Assembly (NCBI RefSeq): GCF_038396615.1
Contig: NZ_CP121689.1
Coordinates: forward strand, 186,001 to 250,000
DNA: 64,000 bases
Source of the DNA: Thermatribacter velox
GTDB lineage: Bacteria > Atribacterota > Atribacteria > Atribacterales > Thermatribacteraceae
Direction: 5' to 3'
A model generated the notes under the pieces. The model was not told where the DNA came from, ran no database searches, and saw only the letters and a program-made list of their open reading frames with translations. Positions within the stretch are counted from its first letter, which is position 1. Each line of letters starts with the position of its first letter. This document shows, piece after piece, positions 8,887-17,687 of this stretch. Made by a program: the position numbers and the translations under genes.

Positions 8887-9486
8887 ATGCGCAAGCTGAT
8901 TTTTCTCACCTTTCTTCTTTCCTGTCTGGTGGTGGTGTTTCCTGCAGGAGCCAGCGTGAGCTATGATTTGGCTGATGAAGTCATAGGTAATGTTGAGGCA
9001 TTTCCTTTGGAACGCAGCTTTGTGGAAGCAAAGCTTGGCAAGCCAGATTTCGTGGAAGAAATACCCGGCTTCCCGGCACCTCTTGAGTACTACATCATAG
9101 AGGATAGTGAAGACTTAAGCCATGTGTACCTGGCCTATGGGGCTTTGGATGATGCACAAAAGACATACGCAGTGGGTGTGGTGATGAAAGGGATAGATTT
9201 TCCCACCATGAGGGAAATAATCAGTGCTGAAGCCGGCGAAGACGAAGAGACTGCCCGGATGATTCTCCTTGAGAATCCGGAGTTTGTGGTGGTTGATCTT
9301 TTTGAGCAGTCTGCGACTTCCCCTCCAATGTGGGTGCTTTTTGAAGAATTCCCGGTTCAGGGGGAGAAGCGGTTGGTTTCCAGTCTTATGCCTTCAGAAA
9401 GCCTCTTTTCCTACTTTGCTGCGGTTCATCCGGAATTCGAGGAAGTGCTTCGGAAGGCCGTTGAGGAACGGGCAAAAGAAGAATGA
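8887..9486 (+). CDS. Exported protein of unknown function
   Basis: A 199-residue protein with a Sec signal peptide (MRKLIFLTFLL... then PAGAS, cleavage near residue 24). ATG 8887 follows GGGAGGGG at a 5-6 nt spacing; the GTG at 8872 lies inside or before that site. The mature part is acidic with alternating short strands and helices and no membrane segment, cysteine cluster or enzyme motif that I recognise. It stands alone: the next operon is on the other strand. Confidence 0.7.
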   Translation: MRKLIFLTFLLSCLVVVFPAGASVSYDLADEVIGNVEAFPLERSFVEAKLGKPDFVEEIPGFPAPLEYYIIEDSEDLSHVYLAYGALDDAQKTYAVGVVMKGIDFPTMREIISAEAGEDEETARMILLENPEFVVVDLFEQSATSPPMWVLFEEFPVQGEKRLVSSLMPSESLFSYFAAVHPEFEEVLRKAVEERAKEE

Positions 9487-9566
9487 GTCTACACCGAATC
9501 TGACCTGCCTGGTTCAGGGTTGAGACGACAAGGCGCTGGAATACCGTTTGGAAAAACGGCCAGAAA

Positions 9567-9616
9567 CAACAGGCCTGCGTCCGTAATTTGTTGTGTTACT
9601 TGGATCAGGCCTGTTG
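9567..9616. terminator. Inverted repeat between convergent genes
   Basis: Arms CAACAGGCCTG (9567-9577) and CAGGCCTGTTG (9606-9616), an 11-bp perfect stem with a 28-nt loop. It lies between the exported-protein gene and the convergent TRAP operon and may terminate both, although no strong T tract follows either arm. Confidence 0.45.
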
Positions 9617-9648
9617 CATAACCCAGAGGGCTTTCGTTAAGCCAGTGA

Positions 9649-10932
9649 TTATTTGCCCATGAGAACTCCTGGTATGTAAGTTGAGAACCAGGGGACAAAG
9701 GTTATGATTAAAAGAGAGGCAACCAGGGCTATAAAGTAGGGAGCTACATTTCTCAGCACCTTCCCCATAGGCACCTTCGCTATGTCGCTTATCAGAAAGA
9801 GGGATAATCCCATGGGAGGCGTCATCAACCCCAGCATAAGGTTAAAGATGATGATTATTCCAAGATGTACTGGGTCTATGCCGGAAGCCAGGATAGGGGG
9901 TACGATTATGGGTACCACCAGAATGGTGGCGGTAGTGCTGTCGAGGAACATGCCTATTATAAACATCAGGACGTTGACAAAAAGGAGTAACAAAAGGCGG
10001 TTTTCACAGAACTGCCCTATGAAAGAATGAACCACGGCGGGAAAATTCTCTACTGCCAGTATCCAACTGAAAAGGGATGCCGAAGCCACAATAATCATGA
10101 TTGCTGAGGTGGACCTGATAGTTTCATAGGTGGCCCGAAGCAGCGCTTTAAAATTAAAATCCCGGTAAACGAAGATGCTTATAAGGAGTAGGTAAGCAAC
10201 GGTTATGCTGGCTGCTTCGGTGGGCGTGAAATAACCGGAGAGCATGCCAAAAACCAGCATCACCGGAGCAAGTAGCGAAGGGAGAGCCTCCTTAAAGTTG
10301 GCCCAGATTACCGCGAATTCGGCACGGGATTCAGCCCGGGGGAGGTTTCTAAACAGGGCGATTATGGCGGTGATAATCATCATGACCACTACGGCCAGAA
10401 TGGCGGGCATAATTCCTCCCATAAGAAGCTTTATTACCGATGTCCCAGTTACCGCTCCATAGATTACCAGGGGAATGCTGGGAGGGAAAATGGGTCCGAC
10501 GGTTGCTGAAGCCATGGTTACCGCAGCAGCAAACTCTTTCTTGAAGCCCCGCTCTTCCATGGCCTTGATTTCTATCTGCCCCAGGCCGCCCACATCCGCC
10601 AGTGCAGCGCCAGACATGCCGGAGAAAATCAGGCTGGCAAAGATGTTGACCTGGGCCAGTCCCCCCGGCAGGTGTCCTACCAGACTGTCAGCAAATTTGA
10701 ATATCCGCTCTGTGTGCCTGGTTGAATTCATCAAGTTACCGGCAAGGATAAACACCGGGACAGCAACCAGCGGGAAGGAATTGAGCGCATAGTGAAAGCG
10801 TTGGGCAACTATGTCTATGGGGACGTGCTTAAGCAGGAAATAGATAACGCTGGGCAGCGTTATGGAGAGTATTACCGGAACACCGAGCAGAAAGAGTACT
10901 GCAAAAGTACCTATGAGCAAATAGACAATCAT
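9649..10932 (-). CDS. dctM: TRAP transporter large permease
   Basis: The 12-TM-type ion-coupled transport subunit of a tripartite ATP-independent importer, 427 residues, hydrophobic throughout. DctM-family features include GVPVILSI near the N terminus, MSGAALADVGGLGQIEI (about residues 105-121), and GPIFPPSIPLVIYG (about 150), a core loop of the family; the C-terminal half repeats the pattern with GLMTPPMGLSLFL. ATG 10932 starts 6 nt after the small-permease stop. It is the last gene of a dctP-dctQ-dctM operon. The substrate (usually a carboxylate or sugar acid) cannot be inferred. Confidence 0.95.
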   Translation of the reverse strand: MIVYLLIGTFAVLFLLGVPVILSITLPSVIYFLLKHVPIDIVAQRFHYALNSFPLVAVPVFILAGNLMNSTRHTERIFKFADSLVGHLPGGLAQVNIFASLIFSGMSGAALADVGGLGQIEIKAMEERGFKKEFAAAVTMASATVGPIFPPSIPLVIYGAVTGTSVIKLLMGGIMPAILAVVVMMIITAIIALFRNLPRAESRAEFAVIWANFKEALPSLLAPVMLVFGMLSGYFTPTEAASITVAYLLLISIFVYRDFNFKALLRATYETIRSTSAIMIIVASASLFSWILAVENFPAVVHSFIGQFCENRLLLLLFVNVLMFIIGMFLDSTTATILVVPIIVPPILASGIDPVHLGIIIIFNLMLGLMTPPMGLSLFLISDIAKVPMGKVLRNVAPYFIALVASLLIITFVPWFSTYIPGVLMGK

Positions 10933-10938
10933 TTTTGG

Positions 10939-11457
10939 TCAGTCTCCCTTCGGCTGAAGAGCAAATATTTCCTGCAGACGAAGGTTCTTGCTTAGAAGAA
11001 GACACAGGGTTTTCAGCCCGTACTCGATGGTGAGCAGGAGAAAACCGAATGCAGTGGGAAAGAAAAATATAGGAAAAGGAATGCCCAGAGCTGGCGTAAC
11101 GCTCTGATAGTTAATAATGATGCTCCGCAGAGCGGAGTAGAAAATGAGGCCAAATACAACCGTAGCCACAGCATAGACCAGAACGTCAATCACCAGCCTT
11201 ACTTTCGCCGGTAACTTTTCTTTGAACTCCAGCATAGCGATATGCTCTCCTTTGCGGGCGGTGTATGCTGCAGAGACAAAGACGATAAAAATCAGGAAAT
11301 ACTGCGCTAACTCAATAGTATCAATGGTGGGCATCGGAATAGCAGTTGCCAGGGCTCTCAGGACTACTTGGAGGACCACAACTGCGACCATCAAAAGCAG
11401 AACCAGGCTACCCAGTAACCGGTCTATAACTCGAAGGTAATATACAAGTTTGGCCAT
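10939..11457 (-). CDS. dctQ: TRAP transporter small permease
   Basis: Membrane subunit with four predicted TM helices in 172 residues: helices at about 13-35, 50-70, 90-112 and 130-150. The family motif HIAMLEF, following TARKGE, is present at about residue 70. ATG 11457 is preceded by a weak purine-rich site. It lies between the binding protein and the large permease in the usual TRAP order, separated from the binding protein by a perfect palindrome. Confidence 0.93.
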   Translation of the reverse strand: MAKLVYYLRVIDRLLGSLVLLLMVAVVVLQVVLRALATAIPMPTIDTIELAQYFLIFIVFVSAAYTARKGEHIAMLEFKEKLPAKVRLVIDVLVYAVATVVFGLIFYSALRSIIINYQSVTPALGIPFPIFFFPTAFGFLLLTIEYGLKTLCLLLSKNLRLQEIFALQPKGD

Positions 11458-11492
11458 TGGATTCCCTCGTAAACAGTTTTATTCAGGTAAAG

Positions 11493-11522
11493 AAAGTGGG
11501 AGCCAAGCTTGGCTCCCACTTT
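11493..11522 (-). promoter_or_regulatory. Perfect 30-bp palindrome between dctP and dctQ
   Basis: AAAGTGGGAGCC, AAGCTT, GGCTCCCACTTT: a fully self-complementary 30-mer located 14 nt after the dctP stop. In mRNA it forms a strong hairpin that would protect or truncate the dctP message, matching the need for excess binding protein. It equally could bind a dimeric protein, but its place between two cotranscribed genes favours an RNA role. Confidence 0.7.
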
Positions 11523-11536
11523 GGCACCCTGCAGGT

Positions 11537-12541
11537 TCAGGGGTCTATTTTCTGAATTTCTTCGATGTAACCAGTCCATTCAGGAAAATCTTTTCTGACC
11601 TGTTCCAATACTGCTTCCCTGAAGGCATCAACATCCAGACCGTCTTCCTTGGTGATGATGGTTACGCCCTTTTCTTTAAACATTTGAATATATTCCTCTT
11701 CTTTTTCCAAGGCGAATTTCAGGGAATATTCAGAGGTTTCTGCCATGGCCTGCTTGATCAGCTCTCGGTCGCTTTCCGGTATTCTTTCCCAGACATTGCG
11801 GTTTATGAAAACGCAGAGCAGGTCCACCATGTGCCCGGTGAGCATGATGTGCGATTGCACTTCGTAGAGCTTGGAAGCCCACATCTGAGCCAGGGGGTTT
11901 TCCTGACCTTCGATGAGACCGGTCATCAAAGCAGTGGGCACTTCAGCAATGGCCACTGGTACGGGGATGGCCCCCATTCCTTTGATGAGCGAAGTCCACA
12001 TCTGAAGCGGTACACCCCTTATTTTCTTCCCCTTTAGGTCGGCAGGGCTGTAAACCGGGAAGTTAGCAGAAAGATGGCGGTAACCTCGAGTGTATGCACC
12101 GAGGACCAGCATATTGCCTTTTTTCATGAGTTCTTCGTTGATTTTTTGCATTACTGGTGAGGTTTCAGGGTTTACTGCTTTGATACCGTGTTCTATGTCC
12201 CGATAAAGATAAGGCAGGCTGAATACCGCTGCATCGGGATAAACCTGGGCCAAAGAAGCGAAGACGTGGTGACCCATTTCGATAATGCCAGATTTGACGC
12301 CGTTGATGAGCTCATTCACTTCGCCAAGCTGGGCGTGGGGATACACATCGATTATGATTCTTCCCTCAGTAAGTTCCTTAACCCGGTTGGAAAGGTAGAG
12401 AGCAAACTGATGCTGGGGGTCTTCGGTTCTTTCCACGTGGCCATACTTGAGATGCATTACAGCCCCTGCTATGCCTGACAATCCCAGAAGGAAAAAGCAA
12501 AGCACCATAAAAACTATTACCCAGTAAAACCTTTTCATCAC
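11537..12541 (-). CDS. dctP: TRAP transporter solute-binding protein
   Basis: Periplasmic/extracellular C4-dicarboxylate-type binding protein, 334 residues, signal peptide about 1-26 ending near GIAGA. DctP hallmarks: MHLKYGHVERTEDPQ at the mature N terminus, ITEGRIIIDVYPHAQLGE-type segment (about 55-72), and LKGKKIRGVP with the conserved Arg that binds the substrate carboxylate (about 166-175), followed by a PTALMTGLIEGQENP segment. It is the first gene of the TRAP operon and has a near-consensus promoter upstream. Confidence 0.94.
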   Translation of the reverse strand: MMKRFYWVIVFMVLCFFLLGLSGIAGAVMHLKYGHVERTEDPQHQFALYLSNRVKELTEGRIIIDVYPHAQLGEVNELINGVKSGIIEMGHHVFASLAQVYPDAAVFSLPYLYRDIEHGIKAVNPETSPVMQKINEELMKKGNMLVLGAYTRGYRHLSANFPVYSPADLKGKKIRGVPLQMWTSLIKGMGAIPVPVAIAEVPTALMTGLIEGQENPLAQMWASKLYEVQSHIMLTGHMVDLLCVFINRNVWERIPESDRELIKQAMAETSEYSLKFALEKEEEYIQMFKEKGVTIITKEDGLDVDAFREAVLEQVRKDFPEWTGYIEEIQKIDP

Positions 12542-12687
12542 TGTCCCTCCTTTGGTAGCAAAAGTTTGTGAGGATTAGGTAAATTTTTAGAAAGTAACTC
12601 TGGAGCTACGATAAGCTTGGTTACCCTTCAGCACCTCCTTTCTCGATTCAATTTGAGAAATTTAACAGAAGAAAATTCCCAATTTTC

Positions 12688-12716
12688 ATTGTAAATAAAG
12701 TGGAAAACACTGTCAA
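12688..12716 (-). promoter_or_regulatory. Near-consensus promoter of the TRAP operon
   Basis: Minus strand TTGACA (12716-12711), 17-nt spacer, TACAAT (12693-12688), about 147 nt before dctP. The long untranslated leader contains a further GGAGGTG-like segment near 12640 but no recognised riboswitch. Confidence 0.8.
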
Positions 12717-12835
12717 TAATACTAATTAATATTTTTAGTTCTTAACCACTTAATGGAAACGCATCCTGGAAGGGATGCGATAAGGTAGTTGCGGTATTTT
12801 CCAAAATAGCTGGTTGAGGTTTTCTTTGAAGGGGC

Positions 12836-12857
12836 GGCGGGCCGGGGCAAGCCCGCC
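12836..12857 (-). terminator. Hairpin after the phosphatase operon
   Basis: Stem GGCGGGC/GCCCGCC (7 bp, 8-nt loop) about 30 nt downstream of the alkaline phosphatase stop on the minus strand. It is GC-rich but followed by only a short T run, so termination efficiency is uncertain. Confidence 0.5.
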
Positions 12858-12886
12858 TTAGTGGGAGGGGGGTTTTGAACTATATT

Positions 12887-14401
12887 TTACTTCACCTGGG
12901 CGGTGATTGCCAGCGCCTGCTTCATTTTAGCGTAGAGGTCAGTGTTGTCGTACCAACCATCAAAAAGTTCTGCTCCTGCGCCCATTGCAAACACGGGTAC
13001 TGGTTCTCCGGTGTGAGAGTAAGTAGTCCAGCTGATGCCGGCTTTTTCTCCCATGAGATGGGTGAGTGTTACGGTGAGTGGATCGTACCCTTCGTAACGT
13101 AGCTGGGCTTCTTCGTTTTGAGGAATTTCTCCGGACATGCTGGCTGCAAAGGCTTCCTCCAGGCGTGCCAGTTCATATTCGGATACCGCCATGGCTACGG
13201 TTTTCGCTGCCTGAAGGTCGCCAGCTTTCGCCTTTTCGGTGAGTTGAGCTTTTTCCTCGTCAGAGAGCCAGAGGAGACCAAAGTTTTCCTGAATGACGGG
13301 CCAGAAGTTCTGCAAGCTTTGTTTGTCTGGGGGCGTGTTGTGTGCGTAGGCTTTCACTGTTTGTGCAAAGACTTCATGGGAAACTTTCTGGTTTTCAAGC
13401 AGTTCCAAGCGCAGGGTGGAGCCGGTGAGCGCATACCCCAGGCTTAGCCCCCCAGTTGCATGGTCGGCGGTGACGATGATCAGAGTTTCTTCAGGGTGCT
13501 GCTTGGAGAATGCTATCGCTTCGGCAACCGCCTGCTCGAAGTCCAAAATGTCCCCGATAGCCGCACGAATATCGTTAGCATGACAAGCCCAGTCAATTTT
13601 TCCGCCCTCGACCATCATGAAAAACCCATTGGGGTTATCAAGGAGTTCGATACCTTTGCGGGTTAGCTCGGCCAGGGAGAAATCGTCGGCGCTGCGATCT
13701 ATGGCGTAAGGCATGGCTGAGGAGGTATCGAGAGTAGGATTGATGACCACCAGTTTTTCGGCAGGAGGGGTTAGCGTTTCAAATTCCTGGCGGCTCTGCA
13801 CCACGCGGTACCCGTTTTGGGTGAGGATATCAAAAATATTTTCCTGACTCTTGTCTTTGCCGGTGGGATAGCGAAAACCACCCCCGGCAAAATAGTCGAA
13901 ACCACTCTCTGCAAGCTGAAGAGCAATTTCGTAGTAATTGTTTCGGGAGGGGGTGTGGGCGTACATTCCTGCTGGTGTGGCGTGGTCCAGTGATACAGTA
14001 CTCACAACTCCCACTTTCATCCCAGCGGATTTGGCTTCTTCGGCAAGTGTGGTTAGTTCTCGGGTTCGTTCAGCGTCCAGGTTTATGATTCCGGAGCGGG
14101 TCTTCTGTCCGGTGATCATGGCGGTTATCGCTGAGGCAGAATCGGTTATGTAGCTTCCAGCGTCAAAGGTACTCATGAGACCCACTACTGGGAACCTGGT
14201 GAAAGACAGGTGTTCTTTGCCTACCTGTTCGCTGTTCACATCGTTGAGGTACAATTCGGTGGCGTGGATTGAAGCCAGGCCCATCCCATCACCGATGAAC
14301 AGGAACAGATACTTTACTCCGGCCGCGAAAGCCACTTGACCCACAAATAACCCTACCATACAGACGATTGCAACCCAGAAATAACGAAGCTTTCCGGACA
14401 T
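12887..14401 (-). CDS. phoA: Secreted alkaline phosphatase
   Basis: Hydrolyses phosphate monoesters outside the cytoplasm. Signal peptide about 1-26 (ends AFA). All catalytic motifs are visible in the 504 residues: FIGDGMG (metal Asp), TDSASA (nucleophile Ser), DHATPAGMYAH, the metal-binding EGGKIDWACHAND segment, VTADHATGGL (Asp-His), and TYSHTGEP (metal His). His and Trp replace the E. coli Asp153/Lys328 pair, as in many Gram-positive and thermophile enzymes, which predicts a metal preference different from E. coli. It follows a metallophosphoesterase gene with 14 nt between them, so the two are an operon for phosphate scavenging. No Pho box was identified. Confidence 0.93.
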   Translation of the reverse strand: MSGKLRYFWVAIVCMVGLFVGQVAFAAGVKYLFLFIGDGMGLASIHATELYLNDVNSEQVGKEHLSFTRFPVVGLMSTFDAGSYITDSASAITAMITGQKTRSGIINLDAERTRELTTLAEEAKSAGMKVGVVSTVSLDHATPAGMYAHTPSRNNYYEIALQLAESGFDYFAGGGFRYPTGKDKSQENIFDILTQNGYRVVQSRQEFETLTPPAEKLVVINPTLDTSSAMPYAIDRSADDFSLAELTRKGIELLDNPNGFFMMVEGGKIDWACHANDIRAAIGDILDFEQAVAEAIAFSKQHPEETLIIVTADHATGGLSLGYALTGSTLRLELLENQKVSHEVFAQTVKAYAHNTPPDKQSLQNFWPVIQENFGLLWLSDEEKAQLTEKAKAGDLQAAKTVAMAVSEYELARLEEAFAASMSGEIPQNEEAQLRYEGYDPLTVTLTHLMGEKAGISWTTYSHTGEPVPVFAMGAGAELFDGWYDNTDLYAKMKQALAITAQVK

Positions 14402-14415
14402 GGTTAGACCTCCTC

Positions 14416-15447
14416 TTATTGTTTTTTGAACCTAACTGGCATAGAGAAGTTCAAAAAGTCACTAGCTTCATAGTATGCCAGGACTTCCTCTGGAGTGGCG
14501 TCTTCGGTAGGTTTCCAGAAGGGATTCTCGAGCAGGGTACTTTTTGCCACTTCCCAGAGTTCCGGGGTAGCCGTGAGACGGATTACTTGGTAAGAAAGTG
14601 TATCGGGCGTGAGGGTGTAAACCGTGTAGGACATGGGATACGTAACCGTGGAGGCGTTTTCGATATACCAGATCCCATTTTTTTCAACCGCTATGGTGCT
14701 TACGTGGCGGTGACCACAAAGGTAAAAGGAAACCTGGGGGTACCGTTCAAAAAGCGCAATCACTTCTTCGGCGTTATCAAGGTAATAGTTCTGCCACTCG
14801 GGTTTCTTTTCCTCTTCTCGGAAGGGAACCAGAAGGTGGTGTCCCACGACAATGGTGAGTTTTTCTTGGTTGGTGGCGAGTTGGTTTTCCAGCCATTCGA
14901 GCTGCGCCTTGTTCACCGTACCACCCCAGCTTCCTACCTTGGTGGTGTCGAGCCCGATAAGCAGGAGTCCAGGCACCGGTTCGGCGCTCCAGTAGCTCTT
15001 TGCTCCGTCGAAGCCGTACCCCTGGAGTGCAAAAACGGTGGTGTATTTGGAACTTCCGGTCAGGCTGGCCAGTGATGGCTCTTGATTTTTGGGAGGAATG
15101 GGGCTTACTTCGTGATTTCCCAGAACTGCGTACACCGGAACCCGGATTTCTTCCACCATTTCTCGCACCAAGTCGATGTTCCAGGGTTCGGCGTCTTTGG
15201 TCAAATCGCCAGTTACGATCACAAAATCGAGGTTTGGGAGGGCGTTAATCTGTTCAATAGCTTCTCTGAAAAGTTCTATCGAGGCGTCTTCCATTTTCAC
15301 TGTGTTGCTGGTGTTTTGTGCAGGGTAGCTCAGATGGGGGTCGGAAATCACTGCGAACTTCACTTCTCCAAAAGCCCAGGCCACGGAGACGCTCCAGAGC
15401 ACCGTTAGCACCAGGGTTAGCCAGAAAAACCGAAACAACCTGTGCAC
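14416..15447 (-). CDS. Secreted calcineurin-like metallophosphoesterase
   Basis: Exported two-metal phosphatase or phosphodiesterase of 343 residues. Signal peptide about 1-25 (ends AWAFG). Family motifs in order: VISDPHLSY (D-x-H), VIVTGDLTKD (GD), VLGNHE (GNHE), VVGHHLLVP and LCGHRHVST (GHxH). GTG 15447 is preceded by AAAGGAGTG at good spacing. The C-terminal roughly 90 residues after GHRH form a beta-rich extension. Operon partner of the alkaline phosphatase, so a role in releasing phosphate from organic esters or nucleotides is likely. Confidence 0.88.
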   Translation of the reverse strand: MHRLFRFFWLTLVLTVLWSVSVAWAFGEVKFAVISDPHLSYPAQNTSNTVKMEDASIELFREAIEQINALPNLDFVIVTGDLTKDAEPWNIDLVREMVEEIRVPVYAVLGNHEVSPIPPKNQEPSLASLTGSSKYTTVFALQGYGFDGAKSYWSAEPVPGLLLIGLDTTKVGSWGGTVNKAQLEWLENQLATNQEKLTIVVGHHLLVPFREEEKKPEWQNYYLDNAEEVIALFERYPQVSFYLCGHRHVSTIAVEKNGIWYIENASTVTYPMSYTVYTLTPDTLSYQVIRLTATPELWEVAKSTLLENPFWKPTEDATPEEVLAYYEASDFLNFSMPVRFKKQ

Positions 15448-15571
15448 ACTGAATCACTCCTTTCTTGATTTTGTGCCAGTAGGGTATCGGTGAACGGTTA
15501 AAGCGGTATGAAGCGGGAGCTAAAAATTTTTAAACTTTGTAAACCGCGTTTCAAAAACTGCTAAGCGGGAC

Positions 15572-15599
15572 TTGGCATATCGTTTTCTTGGAGTATAAT
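15572..15599 (+). promoter_or_regulatory. Promoter of the methyltransferase/MetF fusion gene
   Basis: TTGGCA (15572-15577), 16-nt spacer, TATAAT (15594-15599). The predicted transcript starts near 15607, which excludes the upstream TTG at 15588 as translation start and supports ATG 15630. No S-box or cobalamin riboswitch fits in the short leader. Confidence 0.78.
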
Positions 15600-15629
15600 T
15601 TCCCAAAAACACAGGGAGGGACAGGCTTC

Positions 15630-17459
15630 ATGATTCCTTTTCTGGAGTTTCTAACCAATGTAAGGGTGTGTCTCGCTGACGGAGCTATGGGCACGGAGCT
15701 TCTGCGGCGGGGGTATCCCCAGGAGGTGCCGCTTGAGCTTGCTAACCTGACCCATCCCGAGCTTGTGGAGCGCATTCACAGGGATTATCTCTCGGCTGGG
15801 GCAAAGCTTTTAGAAACCAACACTTTTGGAGCGAATACGATAAAGCTGGCTGCCTCTGGCTACGAACGGCAAGTGGCTGAAATCATCCGGGCAGGTGTGA
15901 ACATTGCCCGCAAGGTAGGCCGGGAACAGGCATACGTTTTGGGTAGCATCGGGCCTCTGGGAAAACCGGTAGGAGACGGTTTTGGAGTGCGTGACGAGGA
16001 GGCTCGAGAGTCGTATCGGATCCAACTTGAAACCTTTTTGGAATGCGGTGTTGATGCCTTGCTTTTGGAAACCATGCCCTCGATTCGGGAAGTGGAACTC
16101 GCCCTTGAAGTGCTGAGTACTCTTTCTGCAAATGTTCCCTATATCGTGCAGTTTTCTTTTCTTCCTGATGGAAGTACTCCCTACGGAGAAGGATTGAACC
16201 GGGTGGTGGAGTTTTTGAAAGACATCGATGCCTGTGCAGTAGGCATCAACTGTGGTAGCGGACCCCGGGATGCGGTGAGAATTATCAGCTATTTTGCTGA
16301 ACATCTTCCAGGTCCTTTTTCAGTTCAGCCCAATGCTGGGTATCCCCAGGTGGTGCAGGGGAGGTTGTTCTACGGAGCTTCCCCGGAGTATTTTGCTTCC
16401 TTTGCCCGGGATTTCGTGACCCTGGGAGTGAAGATCCTTGGTGGATGCTGTGGTACCACGCCGGCACACATTGAAGCGTTGGCCAAGGCCGTGCACGAAA
16501 AAGGAGCAGAGCCAACCATTGAGGTTTTTGAGCTTCAGGAGGAACCTGGGGAAGAAACGGCACTCCCTCCTTCCACCCTGGCGGAAAAGTTGGGGAACCA
16601 GTTCGTCGTCACCGTGGAGATTACCCCCCCTAAGGGAATAGACCTTGAGCGGGTTAAAGAGGGAGTCAATTTTCTCAAACAGGCCGGTGTTGATGCGGTG
16701 AACATCTCTGATTCTCCCATGGCTCGGGTGCGCATTTCTCCCATTGCTCTGGCTCACCTTCTCAAAGAAGAGTTGGGGATGGAATCCATCGTGCATTTTA
16801 CCTGCCGGGACCGCAACTTTATTTCTCTGCAATCAGAACTCCTGGGTGCCGCTGCCTTAGGGATACAGAACATCTTGGCTCTTACCGGTGATCCACCTTC
16901 CATAGGCGACCACCCTTTTGCGCGTCCAGTGTTCGATGTGAATTCTGAGGGCTTGGTCCAGATTTTGAGTAAGCTTAATAGCGGAGTTGATTTTGCCGGC
17001 AATCCCCTGGGCAGGGCTACCAGTTTCACCATCGGTGTGGCCTTGAATCCCGGAGCTGCAGACCTCGATAGGGAGATCGAGCGCCTCAGAAGAAAAATAG
17101 AGTATGGAGCACACTTCATCCTCACCCAACCCATCTATGACGTGCAGGATTTAGAGCGCTTTCTGGAACGTTTTGCAGGGCCGCTTCCACCCATTTTGGG
17201 AGGAATCCTGCCTCTTCGCTCTTTCCGCCACGCCGAGTTTTTGCACAACGAGGTTCCGGGGATTACCATTCCTGAACAGTTCCGAAAGCGCATGGCTGAA
17301 GCGCAAAACCCGAAGGAGGAAGGCATTGCCATTGCTTGCGAGGTGATTGCCAGAATCCAGAAGATGGTTGCCGGCATTTACCTTATGCCCCCCTTTGAGA
17401 AATACGATATGGCGGTGGAAATAATCGGAAGGTTGCCAAAAGAGTGTAGACGGGGTTAA
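15630..17459 (+). CDS. Bifunctional homocysteine S-methyltransferase / methylenetetrahydrofolate reductase
   Basis: Two-domain methionine/one-carbon enzyme of about 609 residues, like Bacillus YitJ. The N-terminal half (about 1-290) is a homocysteine methyltransferase TIM barrel with ADGAMGTEL, LLETNTFGAN and the zinc cysteines in GINCGSG and GGCCGTTPAH. The C-terminal half (about 320-600) is a MetF-type flavoprotein with VEITPPKG, HFTCRDRN, LALTGDPP and FILTQPIYD. No cobalamin-binding or activation domain is present. ATG 15630 follows GGGAGGG. The gene is monocistronic, with a good promoter and a hairpin after the stop. Confidence 0.93.
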   Translation: MIPFLEFLTNVRVCLADGAMGTELLRRGYPQEVPLELANLTHPELVERIHRDYLSAGAKLLETNTFGANTIKLAASGYERQVAEIIRAGVNIARKVGREQAYVLGSIGPLGKPVGDGFGVRDEEARESYRIQLETFLECGVDALLLETMPSIREVELALEVLSTLSANVPYIVQFSFLPDGSTPYGEGLNRVVEFLKDIDACAVGINCGSGPRDAVRIISYFAEHLPGPFSVQPNAGYPQVVQGRLFYGASPEYFASFARDFVTLGVKILGGCCGTTPAHIEALAKAVHEKGAEPTIEVFELQEEPGEETALPPSTLAEKLGNQFVVTVEITPPKGIDLERVKEGVNFLKQAGVDAVNISDSPMARVRISPIALAHLLKEELGMESIVHFTCRDRNFISLQSELLGAAALGIQNILALTGDPPSIGDHPFARPVFDVNSEGLVQILSKLNSGVDFAGNPLGRATSFTIGVALNPGAADLDREIERLRRKIEYGAHFILTQPIYDVQDLERFLERFAGPLPPILGGILPLRSFRHAEFLHNEVPGITIPEQFRKRMAEAQNPKEEGIAIACEVIARIQKMVAGIYLMPPFEKYDMAVEIIGRLPKECRRG

Positions 17460-17687
17460 CGCTACTGGCTGGGGCCGGACTGACCGAAAGCACAAGGTCC
17501 GGCCGGTTCCGGAGTTCGGCACTCCCTTTTTCTTCCCAAAGCACTCACCCTGCTGAAAAGAGGCGACTTCCTCCCCTATTCCGGGAAGCCGAAGCAGATG
17601 CTCAGGAATGAAGCGCTTGACATCCTCGGTTATTTCCACATAAGGAGCACCGCAAAACTCACAGCGGGGAATGGTTCGCTCAACCAT
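17151..17687 (-). CDS. Possible small zinc-knuckle protein coupled to the initiator-like gene
   Basis: The frame starts at an ATG that overlaps the stop of the upstream gene (ATGGTTGA), a clear coupling signal. The first 50 or so residues look genuine: MVERTIPRCEFCGAP with a CxxC, then a helical acidic stretch. The remainder becomes low-quality and runs about 300 nt antisense into the methyltransferase/MetF gene, so the original gene has probably been truncated or frameshifted after about nt 17520. A single CxxC pair is insufficient for a zinc site unless it dimerises. I do not recognise a family. Confidence 0.35.
   Translation of the reverse strand: MVERTIPRCEFCGAPYVEITEDVKRFIPEHLLRLPGIGEEVASFQQGECFGKKKGVPNSGTGRTLCFRSVRPQPVALTPSTLFWQPSDYFHRHIVFLKGGHKVNAGNHLLDSGNHLASNGNAFLLRVLRFSHALSELFRNGNPRNLVVQKLGVAERAKRQDSSQNGWKRPCKTFQKAL
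17473..17504. terminator. Hairpin downstream of the methyltransferase/MetF gene
   Basis: Stem GGCCGGAC/GTCCGGCC (8 bp) with a 16-nt loop, 13 nt after the stop. No T tract follows, so it may be a Rho-independent terminator of weak type or just an mRNA 3' hairpin. Confidence 0.45.

Noticed and set aside
16320-16832. Long antisense frames inside strong genes (also 1910-2950, 23260-24105, 26388-27398)
   Set aside because: They lie opposite well-supported genes, show no family motifs or ribosome sites, and reflect codon bias of the sense gene.
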